From contig NZ_JAPCHX010000006.1 in assembly GCF_026107415.2 (NCBI RefSeq), positions 310,001 to 374,000 of the forward strand: a DNA stretch of 64,000 nucleotides. Reading direction: 5' to 3'. The translations under genes and the position numbers were made by a program. This DNA comes from Microbacterium sp. MPKO10. Its GTDB lineage: Bacteria > Actinomycetota > Actinomycetes > Actinomycetales > Microbacteriaceae. Numbering within the stretch: position 1 is the stretch's first letter; every line of letters begins with the position of its first letter. This document shows, piece by piece, positions 28,365 to 37,353 of the stretch. The notes under the pieces are model-generated. The model was not told the DNA's origin and did no database searches. It worked only from the letters and a program-made list of their open reading frames with translations.

Positions 28365-29435
28365 TCAGTCGACGTAGATGTGCTCGGCAGGTCGGGCAAG
28401 GCGGATGACGATCTCTTCTCCGATGGAATCCATCGCGTCGGCCCAGACTTGCAGGCTCGCTTCGCCGTGGGCGCCATTGCCGAAGAGGTAGACGTCGTCA
28501 CCGACGGTGACATTCGCCTGGCCGACGTCGATGTCCGTCGCCGTCCGTCCCACGGCAATCACCGGGTGCCTCTGGCCACGAATAGCGACATCCACGTGGT
28601 GCTCGGCGTCCGAATAGAGCCCGTGGACCTGGCCGAGAGGGATGCGGGCAATGACGCTCCTGGCACGGGTCGTGACGTCGGAGACCGTTGTAGACAGCGT
28701 CAGCGCCGGTGTGAGGCCCAGCTGTTCCGGTCCGATGCCGTCGCCGGGCGCGATTCCATACACGAATGCCCCGACCCGGACGAGGTCGAACCGTGCGTCG
28801 GTGCGCTCGAACGACGCCGCGCTGGCGGCGAGATGACGCCACTGAGGGCAGAGCCCGGCCGAGCGCACCTGTTCGATTGCCCGCTCAAATCTTTGTATCG
28901 CCGCCGTGTCAGCATCGTCCGAGGCTTCTGCAATGTGCGTCCAGACGCCCACGACCTCGATCGATCCGTCCCTCTGGAGCGTGGCCGCGCGGTTCACGAA
29001 GGTCGGCCAGGCATCGGCGATGACGCCAGCTCGGTGCAGCCCTGTATCGATCTTGAGGTGCACGCGTGCTGTCGTGCCCAGGCGGGCGGCGGCTGCGGCA
29101 ACGCGCTCGAGAATCTGCGGATATGAGACCCCTAGATCCAGTCGCGCCGCCAGTGCGGCCTCAATGTCGTCAGTCTCACCAAACACCCACGTAAAGATGA
29201 AGGCGTCAGCGGCGATGTCTCGGACGGTCAGCGCCGTCTCGAGATCCAGGGCCCCAAAGTGTGCGAAACCGGCGTCGCTGAGCGTGGAGACGACAGGGCG
29301 AAGCCCATGGGCGTACGCGTCGTCCTTGACCACGATGGCAAGCCGGGCTGGCGCGACCCGCGCAGCGACTCTCTGCGCATTGTTGATGAGTGCGCTGCGC
29401 GAGATCACCGCGCGCGCTGGATGTTGGGGGGTCAT
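28365..29435 (-). CDS. Alanine racemase-like protein lacking the catalytic tyrosine
   Basis: A 356-residue protein spanning both alanine racemase domains. The N-terminal barrel looks functional: PLP lysine Lys37 in VVKDDAYAHG (canonical VVKADAYGHG), HLKIDTGLHRAGV, HLAASAA and RVGAFVYG. The C-terminal domain is degenerate. Where family members read IGYADG, this reads LGQVHG, placing Gln269 at the catalytic tyrosine (Tyr265 in the Geobacillus enzyme). The VSYGxTY loop is missing and GRxxMDQ has become GRTATDI. The ATG overlaps the stop of the upstream C-domain gene in an ATGA, so the two proteins are made together. It may be inactive alone and depend on that partner. Confidence 0.85.
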   Translation of the reverse strand: MTPQHPARAVISRSALINNAQRVAARVAPARLAIVVKDDAYAHGLRPVVSTLSDAGFAHFGALDLETALTVRDIAADAFIFTWVFGETDDIEAALAARLDLGVSYPQILERVAAAAARLGTTARVHLKIDTGLHRAGVIADAWPTFVNRAATLQRDGSIEVVGVWTHIAEASDDADTAAIQRFERAIEQVRSAGLCPQWRHLAASAASFERTDARFDLVRVGAFVYGIAPGDGIGPEQLGLTPALTLSTTVSDVTTRARSVIARIPLGQVHGLYSDAEHHVDVAIRGQRHPVIAVGRTATDIDVGQANVTVGDDVYLFGNGAHGEASLQVWADAMDSIGEEIVIRLARPAEHIYVD

Positions 29436-29974
29436 ATGCCGATGCTCCCCGCGACTCGGCGATCAAGGCACGTGACGATCGCGACCGGTGACTCTCCGAT
29501 GGCTTCTGCCCAGTCGGTGAGCGAGACCTCGCCGCGGGCGGCATCGCCGAACACGCAGATGGCCGCGCCCGCATGAACCGGGGTCTCACCGGCATCCACG
29601 ACAAACTCATCCATGGCGACCCGGCCGACAATCGGAAGTCGCGTCGTGCCGCCATCGTCTGTCCAGCTGACAGTGACACGGTTTCCGGCTTTCCGCGGGA
29701 GACCGTGACCGTAGCCGATTGCGACACGTGCGAGGACGGTGGGACGATCGGTGACATATGTGTGCCCGTACGACACACCGGAGCCCGCACCGACAGCCTT
29801 GGTCGAGAGAACCTCGACGCATAATCTCACGGGGTCGACGGAAAGCGCCTCATCGAAGGCTGCAGCGGCGGCCTCGTTACCGAGACGTGCGTTGACAGCG
29901 CGCGATCGCTGGGCATCGGAGAGGTGCAGGGTCCGTTGGCCCGCTGCGCCGGTTCCCGCCAGCAATGCGCTCAC
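29432..29974 (-). CDS. Free-standing alanine racemase C-terminal domain
   Basis: A 180-residue protein. Residues about 48-178 match only the C-terminal domain of alanine racemase and keep its signature elements: GVSYGHTY, the catalytic-type tyrosine Tyr88 in IGYGHGL, and GRVAMDEF (Met121, Asp122). The first 45 residues are unrelated and helical. No PLP-binding barrel is present. In alanine racemases each active site combines the PLP lysine of one chain with the C-domain tyrosine of the other, so this protein could complete the site of the downstream racemase-like protein. GTG 29974 has GGGGAGGAAA directly upstream. It heads the two-gene operon. Confidence 0.82.
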   Translation of the reverse strand: MSALLAGTGAAGQRTLHLSDAQRSRAVNARLGNEAAAAAFDEALSVDPVRLCVEVLSTKAVGAGSGVSYGHTYVTDRPTVLARVAIGYGHGLPRKAGNRVTVSWTDDGGTTRLPIVGRVAMDEFVVDAGETPVHAGAAICVFGDAARGEVSLTDWAEAIGESPVAIVTCLDRRVAGSIGI

Positions 29975-30048
29975 TTTCCTCCCCCGTACGATTCCGCCAC
30001 GACAGTCTATCCCGGAGCGCCGAAGACAGCGCACAGGCGACACCTCCC

Positions 30049-30054
30049 TATAAT
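30049..30054 (+). promoter_or_regulatory. -10 hexamer TATAAT for the ATP-grasp gene
   Basis: A perfect TATAAT in the 102-bp divergent region. Transcription would start near 30061, giving a short leader before the ATG at 30077 or 30095. No good -35 is visible. Confidence 0.45.
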
Positions 30055-30076
30055 TGGGTGTTCCTGACATCCGACG

Positions 30077-31114
30077 ATGGGAGTGCTCCGCAGCATGCCG
30101 AAGGCCAATCGCCTCAAGATCCGCCTTGACTACATCAAGAACCGGGCTCGTCGCATCGACATCGCGTCGCTCATCGAACGAGCGCGGGAGGTGTCCTCTC
30201 AGCATCACAAGGCACTTCCCATCATCATCGTCGACATGCTGTGGTCGGCGGCGTTCCGCGACACCGCATTCCAGGATTACGTGGACTGGGACTATGCGAT
30301 CCTCAGCCGACCCGAGCGCGAGACATTCATGACGCACTCGATCTCCAACCACATAGCGATGGAGCACGATGCCGTCGCGAGTCGGGGAATCTTTCACGAC
30401 AAAATCGAATTCAACAAGGTATTCGATGCATTTCTGAAGAGGCAGTGGCTCGATGTGAGAGAGGCTTCCGTCGACGACGTACGCGCGTTCGTGGAACGGG
30501 CAGGAACGGTGATCGGCAAGGTCCCGTTCAGCAGCGCGGGGCACGGTGTGCACCGTCACAGCGCCGATGACGTGCAAGATTGGGACGATTTTCGGACGCA
30601 GTTGCTCGACAACGGAGAGTTCCTGCTCGAAGAGGTCATCGACCAGCATCCGGTGCTCGCCGAGGTCTGCCCGGGAACGGCAAACACGACCCGCGTGACA
30701 ACATTCTTCGACGGCGAGAAGACGCACATCCTCTCGATGGCTCAGAAATTCGGGCGCGGTCAGGCCAGCGACCAGCAGACGTTCGGTGGTTTCTACACCA
30801 TGCTGAGCCTCGACGGGAAGTCGATGGGGCGCGGGTACGACTCGCACAACAACGTGCACGCGACCCACCCGGAATCGGGAGTCTCCATCCCCGACTTCAC
30901 CCTGCCGCTTGTCGAAACCATTCAGCCCTTCTTCGATGATGTGGCGCGTGTCGTCCCGGATATGAAGTACATCGGGTGGGACATCGTGATGAGCGAAGAC
31001 GGGCCCGTTCTCGTCGAGGGAAACTGGGCAGCCGGCGTGTACGAGAACAAGCCGAGCGTTACCGGCATTCGCACGGGAAGTCGGCCCCGCTACCAGAGCA
31101 TTATCGGGTTTTGA
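30077..31114 (+). CDS. ATP-grasp protein (sugar-transfer-associated type)
   Basis: About 345 residues. After a basic, helical N-terminal region come ATP-grasp elements: KVPFSSAGHGVHRH (glycine-rich loop, about 155-168), LLEEVIDQHP (hinge Glu), and the metal and ATP site PVLVEGNWAAG near the C-terminus with paired Glu and Asn. The best match I recall is the sugar-transfer-associated ATP-grasp family, which is found beside cell-surface polymer genes. Such enzymes join a carboxylate to an amine through an acyl phosphate; the substrates here are unknown. ATG 30095 with GGGAG 11 nt upstream is an alternative start. It is divergent from the racemase pair. Confidence 0.75.
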   Translation: MGVLRSMPKANRLKIRLDYIKNRARRIDIASLIERAREVSSQHHKALPIIIVDMLWSAAFRDTAFQDYVDWDYAILSRPERETFMTHSISNHIAMEHDAVASRGIFHDKIEFNKVFDAFLKRQWLDVREASVDDVRAFVERAGTVIGKVPFSSAGHGVHRHSADDVQDWDDFRTQLLDNGEFLLEEVIDQHPVLAEVCPGTANTTRVTTFFDGEKTHILSMAQKFGRGQASDQQTFGGFYTMLSLDGKSMGRGYDSHNNVHATHPESGVSIPDFTLPLVETIQPFFDDVARVVPDMKYIGWDIVMSEDGPVLVEGNWAAGVYENKPSVTGIRTGSRPRYQSIIGF

Positions 31115-31249
31115 CCCGTTTGCCCGCACCGGTTGGGCGCGATGACGGTGTTTTTGCGGTGTGTCGCGCACCGGAATTTCCTCACGCGGGCAGCACGTAC
31201 GTCCGGGTGGCGCACGCATAATGCCGCGGTCGGCCGGCACGAACCGACG

Positions 31250-31951
31250 TCAGGACAGCGCGCGAATGATGCCGATCGGCGTGCTCTGGTGCTGCTGCCC
31301 GAGCGGATTGTCCTTCAGAACGCGCACCATGTGCTCGTTCTGAGCGTGCCCGCGGGTATTGCCCAGGATGTTGCCCCCGAGGTCGTTGATGTCGACGATC
31401 ATGACGTCGACCGCGCCGCCGAGTGCGGACTTCAACTCGCTCGCCACCTCATCAGGACGTTCAGGGCCGAGAACGACCTGCGAATTGTACGGCGGGATCG
31501 TGTGGCGCGTCGGGCCATCGATCGCGCGAGCCTTCTCGCCAGCAATGCGGTAGAAATCGCCGGACCGCCCGATGACCTTCGACACGACAGACACGGCTGA
31601 CGCGAACAGGATGCGCACCGTCCCGCACTCGCGGAACGCCATCTCCATGGTCTCGGGCATGCCGAGCCCGATGCCGTATGACGTCTTCGTGACGTACTTT
31701 GAGAGAAAACGCGCGAGCGGCCTGACCGAAATCGAACTCACGGGATAGGCGCGGCCCTGCGTGATCGCGACGATCTTCTCGGTCACGAAGAGAATGTCGC
31801 CGTCGCGGACATGCTCCTTCGCGAACGTCGTCACGACATCGACGATGTCATCGTCGGGGCCGACGAGACGAGTCTTTACGGGGATCCGCTGATAGGTGGT
31901 TCCATCGACTGTCGTCTCGAGAGCCTTGCCCTCGTTAGCCTCCACGGCCAT
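31250..31951 (-). CDS. CofE-like (coenzyme F420:L-glutamate ligase family) protein
   Basis: A 233-residue protein of the CofE fold. It keeps the N-terminal IPVKTRLVGPDDDIVDVV, the DGDILFVTEKIVAITQGR segment that lines the GTP site in CofE, and the late DVMIVDINDLGGNILG. The FbiB-type nitroreductase domain is absent and no other F420 gene is in the window. CofE forms gamma-glutamyl amide bonds, but many relatives occur in organisms without F420. Beside a racemase pair and an ATP-grasp ligase, amide-bond formation on a D-amino acid or cell-wall precursor is a plausible but unproven role. AAAGG lies 8 nt before the ATG. Confidence 0.72.
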   Translation of the reverse strand: MAVEANEGKALETTVDGTTYQRIPVKTRLVGPDDDIVDVVTTFAKEHVRDGDILFVTEKIVAITQGRAYPVSSISVRPLARFLSKYVTKTSYGIGLGMPETMEMAFRECGTVRILFASAVSVVSKVIGRSGDFYRIAGEKARAIDGPTRHTIPPYNSQVVLGPERPDEVASELKSALGGAVDVMIVDINDLGGNILGNTRGHAQNEHMVRVLKDNPLGQQHQSTPIGIIRALS

Positions 31952-31990
31952 AGATCTGCCTTTCGTCGAGAACGTCAGAGTGATCTGAGA

Positions 31991-33235
<1,245 letters not shown>

Positions 33236-33418
33236 GCGAGCACCCCTTCGGTCCGTGGCGCGCCTGTCCCAGCGCGGAATCACCGACGTTTATCGATTTC
33301 GGACAGTACTAAGACCCATGTCAAGTCCCGCAGTGCGCATCGGAACACGTACCAGGGGGACACAATGGGTCTGTTTCTCATTATGTCATGGATTTGTCGA
33401 GGCGATGACACACCTCTC

Positions 33419-34738
33419 TCAGGCGCGGCCCCGGCGCATCCATCTGACAAGTGCAACCCATAACGGGGCCACTTTTATTCCCTCATCCTCGGTGAGGCGA
33501 GTGCGCGTGGCGCGCCGAGCCTGAAACAGCATGACGACGCCGAACCCGATGACCACGTACTGCACAAGGAACGCAATCGTGAACGACGACAGCGTGTACG
33601 TCTGAGCAGCATCTGACGGGTCCGGGCTGAGGACGTCGAGCACCAGTCCGATGACGAACATCATTGTGAAACTCGCAAGAAAGCCACCGACGTTGACAAT
33701 TCCGTTGGCAGAGCCGAGGGCACGGCTGTGATTGAAGGTGCGAGCGAAGTCGAAACCGATGAGAGACCCGGGTCCGCCGGCGCCCAGGGAGACGAGCAGC
33801 ACCACCAGCATCCAGAACGGCGGCTGCCCGGGCCACGCGAGAAAAACCGTCCACGTGATTCCCATCACTGACACGATCCCAAGCACGAGATTGCTCCGCC
33901 TCGTGGGGAAGCGGGCCGTGAGAATGCCAAGGATCGGGCCGACAACGACTCCCGAGAAGACGATCACGAGCAACAGTGCTGCCGCTGTCGACTCCGGGAT
34001 GCCGAGAGCGAACACCATGAATGGGTATCCCCAGAGCAGCGAGAACACGGTGCCGCTCGACTGAGTGATGAAGTGCGCCCAGAAGCCAAGGCGCGTTCCA
34101 GGGCGTTTGAGCGAATCGAGGAGGATGTCGAGAGAACTCCCCCATGTGCGACGTACCGGTCCCGTACTGTCGTCGACCGGACGATCGGAGACGCAGATGA
34201 TGACGCCGATCAGCATCAGCACACCCAGGGCTGCAGCGGCCAGGTAGGCGCTCTCCCACCCGATGGTATTAAGGACGAGCGCGAAGGGCAGGGCCGAGAG
34301 CAGCTGACCGATCTGCCCGATATTCCCTGTCCATTGGCTGAGTGAAGGGACGATCGGTCCGGTGAACCAGTAGTTCACCAGTCGAAGCACCGATACGAAG
34401 ATGCCCGCGTCCCCGATGCCGACGCAAACACGGCCAAGAGCAGCGATCGCGAGGTCCGGTGCGATCGCCAGCACAGCCTGTCCGACGCTGATCAGCACGA
34501 GCCCGATGATGAGCAGCCGCCGGGGACCCCAGCGGTCGATCAGGAGGCCGACCGGGATCTGCATCGCCGCATAGACGACGAGTTGCACGACGGCGAGCGA
34601 TGAGAGAGCGGATGCTGTGATGTCGAAGCGATCGACAGCCGCAACGCCCGAGACCCCGAGTGTGCTGCGCTGCAGGATTGCGACAACGTATGCCGCCACT
34701 CCGACGATGAAGACGATCCAGGAGCGACGGGAGTTCAC
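33419..34738 (-). CDS. MFS transporter
   Basis: A 439-residue major facilitator protein with 12 predicted membrane segments and the loop motif DRWGPRRLLI between segments 2 and 3. A cytoplasmic loop of about 35 polar residues separates the two six-helix halves. The basic C-terminus is cytoplasmic. No substrate can be assigned. It has a GTG start with TAGCAT 7 nt upstream, so it is probably leaderless, although AGAGGA could also act as a ribosome site. Its stop lies 183 bp from the sigA start, and it follows the PAC2 gene on the same strand. Confidence 0.88.
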   Translation of the reverse strand: MNSRRSWIVFIVGVAAYVVAILQRSTLGVSGVAAVDRFDITASALSSLAVVQLVVYAAMQIPVGLLIDRWGPRRLLIIGLVLISVGQAVLAIAPDLAIAALGRVCVGIGDAGIFVSVLRLVNYWFTGPIVPSLSQWTGNIGQIGQLLSALPFALVLNTIGWESAYLAAAALGVLMLIGVIICVSDRPVDDSTGPVRRTWGSSLDILLDSLKRPGTRLGFWAHFITQSSGTVFSLLWGYPFMVFALGIPESTAAALLLVIVFSGVVVGPILGILTARFPTRRSNLVLGIVSVMGITWTVFLAWPGQPPFWMLVVLLVSLGAGGPGSLIGFDFARTFNHSRALGSANGIVNVGGFLASFTMMFVIGLVLDVLSPDPSDAAQTYTLSSFTIAFLVQYVVIGFGVVMLFQARRATRTRLTEDEGIKVAPLWVALVRWMRRGRA

Positions 34739-34745
34739 TCCTCTG

Positions 34746-34751
34746 ATGCTA
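34746..34751 (-). promoter_or_regulatory. -10 hexamer TAGCAT upstream of the MFS gene
   Basis: TAGCAT is 7 nt before the GTG at 34738. Only 20 bp separate this gene from the stop of the preceding PAC2 gene, so the hexamer lies between them. Confidence 0.4.
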
Positions 34752-34758
34752 CAGGGCG

Positions 34759-35691
34759 TCAGGCATCGGGTTCGGAGGAGTCTCCGTCCGCCGGACGCCG
34801 TGCGGCGAGATAGCGTTCCAACTCGGCCGCGATGTCGTCTGCGGACGGCAGGTCACCTTCGTCCATGGTGAGCGGCGAACGCTGCTCCGTGCCCTCCATG
34901 TAGGTGTCGTATCGCGACTCAAGGGACGACACGAGCTTGCCAAGCTCACCGTTCTCGGCGACCTGTTCATCGACCCGCGACACGAACGTCCGCCCCTCCT
35001 CGCGCAGCTCATCGCTGGGAAAGACCAGGCCGGATGCGGCACTGTACAGCTCAAGAGCGGTCAACGCTGCTGGTGGGTACTCGGTCTCGGTCAGATAGTG
35101 AGGCACCAGGAGAGCGAATCCGGCGACCGGCTGGTCGCGCTGCTGCAGCCGGTATTCGAGAAGATGAAGCACATTAGCCGGAAGCTGTGTCGTCGGGCGC
35201 CAGATAGAGAGTGAGTCGACGAGATCTTCGCGATTGCCGCTTACGGTGGCCCCGAGGGGGCGCGTGTGCGGCACAGGCATCGGGATGCCGTGGACCCACG
35301 TCGTGTGGGCCACATGGAACCGTTCAATGATGTCGACAACTGTCGCTGTGAACGATTCCCAACGAAAGTCCGGTTCATAGCCTGTCAGAAGAAGGAACGG
35401 TCGATGCAGCTCATCGGAGGCGAGCGAGAGCGCGAGCCGCGCGGGTTCATAGCTCGTCAGGTGATCATGCTCGAACTGGATGATCGGTCGGCGCGCACGG
35501 TAGTCGAGAAGAGCGTCGTTGTCGAAGATGGCGATGTCGTCCGACGTTTCATTGTCGTGTAAATAGGTGATGGCCTGGGCGATGGTGCTGCCCGCGTCAG
35601 TGAAACCGGTGAGACCGATGACCAACGGGAGCCCCTCGGGAACGGCATGCGCCGATTCCGTGAAACGAACCAGGTCTTCAGGGATGCTCAT
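34759..35691 (-). CDS. PAC2 family protein
   Basis: A 310-residue protein of the PAC2 (proteasome assembly chaperone-like) superfamily. The core starts LPLVIGLTGFTDAGSTIAQAI, followed by FDNDALLDYRARRP, LLLTGYEPDFRWE and an HGIPMPVPHTRP segment. The C-terminal 80 residues are acidic. Actinobacterial members are found with or without a proteasome and their role is unknown. The ATG is preceded by TAGCAT-n6, mirrored by the identical element of the divergent pepA gene. Confidence 0.88.
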   Translation of the reverse strand: MSIPEDLVRFTESAHAVPEGLPLVIGLTGFTDAGSTIAQAITYLHDNETSDDIAIFDNDALLDYRARRPIIQFEHDHLTSYEPARLALSLASDELHRPFLLLTGYEPDFRWESFTATVVDIIERFHVAHTTWVHGIPMPVPHTRPLGATVSGNREDLVDSLSIWRPTTQLPANVLHLLEYRLQQRDQPVAGFALLVPHYLTETEYPPAALTALELYSAASGLVFPSDELREEGRTFVSRVDEQVAENGELGKLVSSLESRYDTYMEGTEQRSPLTMDEGDLPSADDIAAELERYLAARRPADGDSSEPDA

Positions 35692-35697
35692 GGTTCC

Positions 35698-35703
35698 ATG
35701 CTA
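35698..35703 (-). promoter_or_regulatory. -10 hexamer TAGCAT, leaderless start of the PAC2 gene
   Basis: TAGCAT is 6 nt before the ATG at 35691. The divergent pepA gene has the same hexamer and the same 6-nt spacing. Confidence 0.55.
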
Positions 35704-35763
35704 TTCGGGAGCACAGCGCCCTCGGCCCCCTGTCGTAGCGCCCAGAGCGAACGTGGACGCCGA

Positions 35764-35769
35764 TAGCAT
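35764..35769 (+). promoter_or_regulatory. -10 hexamer TAGCAT, leaderless start of pepA
   Basis: TAGCAT is 6 nt before the ATG at 35776. Confidence 0.55.
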
Positions 35770-35775
35770 GAAGGT

Positions 35776-37254
35776 ATGAGCACACTCTCGCTTGATTTTG
35801 CACCTGATTCCCCTCTCTCCGCAGACGCCGACATCACCATCGTCGGGGCGATTGCGACGCCTGATGGACCACGCCTCCACGCCGTCGACGGTTTTGAGAG
35901 CCTGTCCGGAGTCCTCAGCGCGCTTGGCGTCAGCGGCGCCGCCGACTCGATGACGCGCGCTGTGGTTCCGGACTCCCCGTCGACGGTTGTCGCGGTCATT
36001 GGAATCGGTCGCGAGGCCACGCCTGAGTCGCTTCGGCAGGCCGCGGGATCCGCCGTGCGGCAGCTCGCGGGAACAGCATCCGTTCGCTTCGCCCTGCCTC
36101 TCACAGACCACGCTGACGTGGTCGCTGTCGCCGAGGGGGCTGCGCTCGGTGCGTACACGTACACGAGTGAGAAGGGTGTGAGCGACAAGACGGCGCCCGT
36201 TGCCTCTGTGACGATCGTGGCGCCGGAGCCGCTCAGCGACGACGAGGTGCTGCGCGTGACCGCAACAGCGCGCGCCGTGCATCTTGTCCGCGATCTCGGC
36301 AACACCTCGGCGTCCGAGCTGACTCCCGAGGACTTCGCCGCAGCGGCATCCGACGAGGCATCCGGTCTTCCGATCGAGACGACCGTGTGGGACGTTCCAC
36401 AGCTCGAGGCCGACGGCTTTGGTGGCATCATCGGCGTCGGACGCGGCTCTGAGCACGGCCCGAGACTTGTCAAGCTCGATTACTCGCCTGCCGGTGCGAC
36501 CTCGCACATCGCCCTCGTCGGAAAGGGCATCACATTCGATACCGGTGGACTCTCGCTCAAGCCGTCGACCGGCATGATGGGCATGAAGTACGACATGCTC
36601 GGTGCCGCGACCGCGTTGGCGACGATCACCGCCGCTGCCCGCATCGGAATCGCCACGCGCGTAACGGCGTGGTTGTGCATGGCGGAGAACATGCCATCGG
36701 GATCAGCCACGCGCCCCGGAGACGTGCTCAAGATGTACGGTGGGCGCACCGTCGAGGTGACAAACACCGATGCCGAGGGACGTCTCGTCATGGCTGACGG
36801 TCTCGCTGCCGCCAGTGAAGAGCACCCTGATCTGATCGTCGATGTCGCCACGCTGACCGGTGCCGCAGTCGTGGCGCTCGGCAAGCGCTACACGGGCGTG
36901 ATGGGCAACGACGACAGCGCCGCAAATGTCGTCGCAATCGCCGACCGGATCGGCGAGAAGTTCTGGGAGATGCCCCTTCCAGCTGAACTCCGCTCAGCTC
37001 TCGATTCAGATGTCGCCGACATGGTCAACGCGAATCTCTCACGACGCGAGGGCGGGATGCTGGTCGCGGGGCATTTCCTCTCGGAATTCGTCGGCACACG
37101 AGAGGGCTCTGACGAGAAGATCTCGTGGGTCCACCTCGACATCGCAGGCCCCGGTGACAACGGCACCGCAACATACGGGTACAACGGAAAAGGAGCTACG
37201 GGCGTCACCGTCCGGACACTGCTCGCGCTCGCCGAACAGCAGGCCAGCGCGTAG
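35776..37254 (+). CDS. pepA: Leucyl aminopeptidase (M17)
   Basis: A 492-residue M17 metallopeptidase. The N-terminal domain (about 1-165) is variable. The C-terminal catalytic domain has KGITFDTGGLSLKP with metal-binding Lys and Asp, and the family signature NTDAEGRL with further metal ligands and the catalytic Arg. It removes N-terminal residues, preferring Leu, in the cytoplasm as a hexamer. Transcription probably starts at the ATG itself. It is followed after about 100 bp by lpd, which has its own ribosome site. Confidence 0.96.
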   Translation: MSTLSLDFAPDSPLSADADITIVGAIATPDGPRLHAVDGFESLSGVLSALGVSGAADSMTRAVVPDSPSTVVAVIGIGREATPESLRQAAGSAVRQLAGTASVRFALPLTDHADVVAVAEGAALGAYTYTSEKGVSDKTAPVASVTIVAPEPLSDDEVLRVTATARAVHLVRDLGNTSASELTPEDFAAAASDEASGLPIETTVWDVPQLEADGFGGIIGVGRGSEHGPRLVKLDYSPAGATSHIALVGKGITFDTGGLSLKPSTGMMGMKYDMLGAATALATITAAARIGIATRVTAWLCMAENMPSGSATRPGDVLKMYGGRTVEVTNTDAEGRLVMADGLAAASEEHPDLIVDVATLTGAAVVALGKRYTGVMGNDDSAANVVAIADRIGEKFWEMPLPAELRSALDSDVADMVNANLSRREGGMLVAGHFLSEFVGTREGSDEKISWVHLDIAGPGDNGTATYGYNGKGATGVTVRTLLALAEQQASA

Positions 37255-37353
37255 TAAGGTCGAAGAGGCGCTTCAGCGCAACCAAACGGTCGCTCGCTGC
37301 ACACCGGCGTGCGATACGAAACCGCACCATCAATCGGCAAAGGGAGAAGCTCA

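Noticed and set aside
28365-29974. The two racemase genes as one gene broken by a frameshift
   Set aside because: Each has its own start, the upstream one has a strong ribosome site, and the 356-residue protein already carries its own complete though degenerate C-domain, so the second C-domain is extra rather than a broken-off piece.
30077-31114. ATP-grasp gene as D-Ala-D-Ala ligase
   Set aside because: It lacks the Ddl signature motifs and better fits the sugar-transfer-associated ATP-grasp family.
31250-31951. CofE-like gene as evidence of coenzyme F420 biosynthesis
   Set aside because: No other F420 gene is in the window, the FbiB-type second domain is absent, and relatives occur in organisms without F420.
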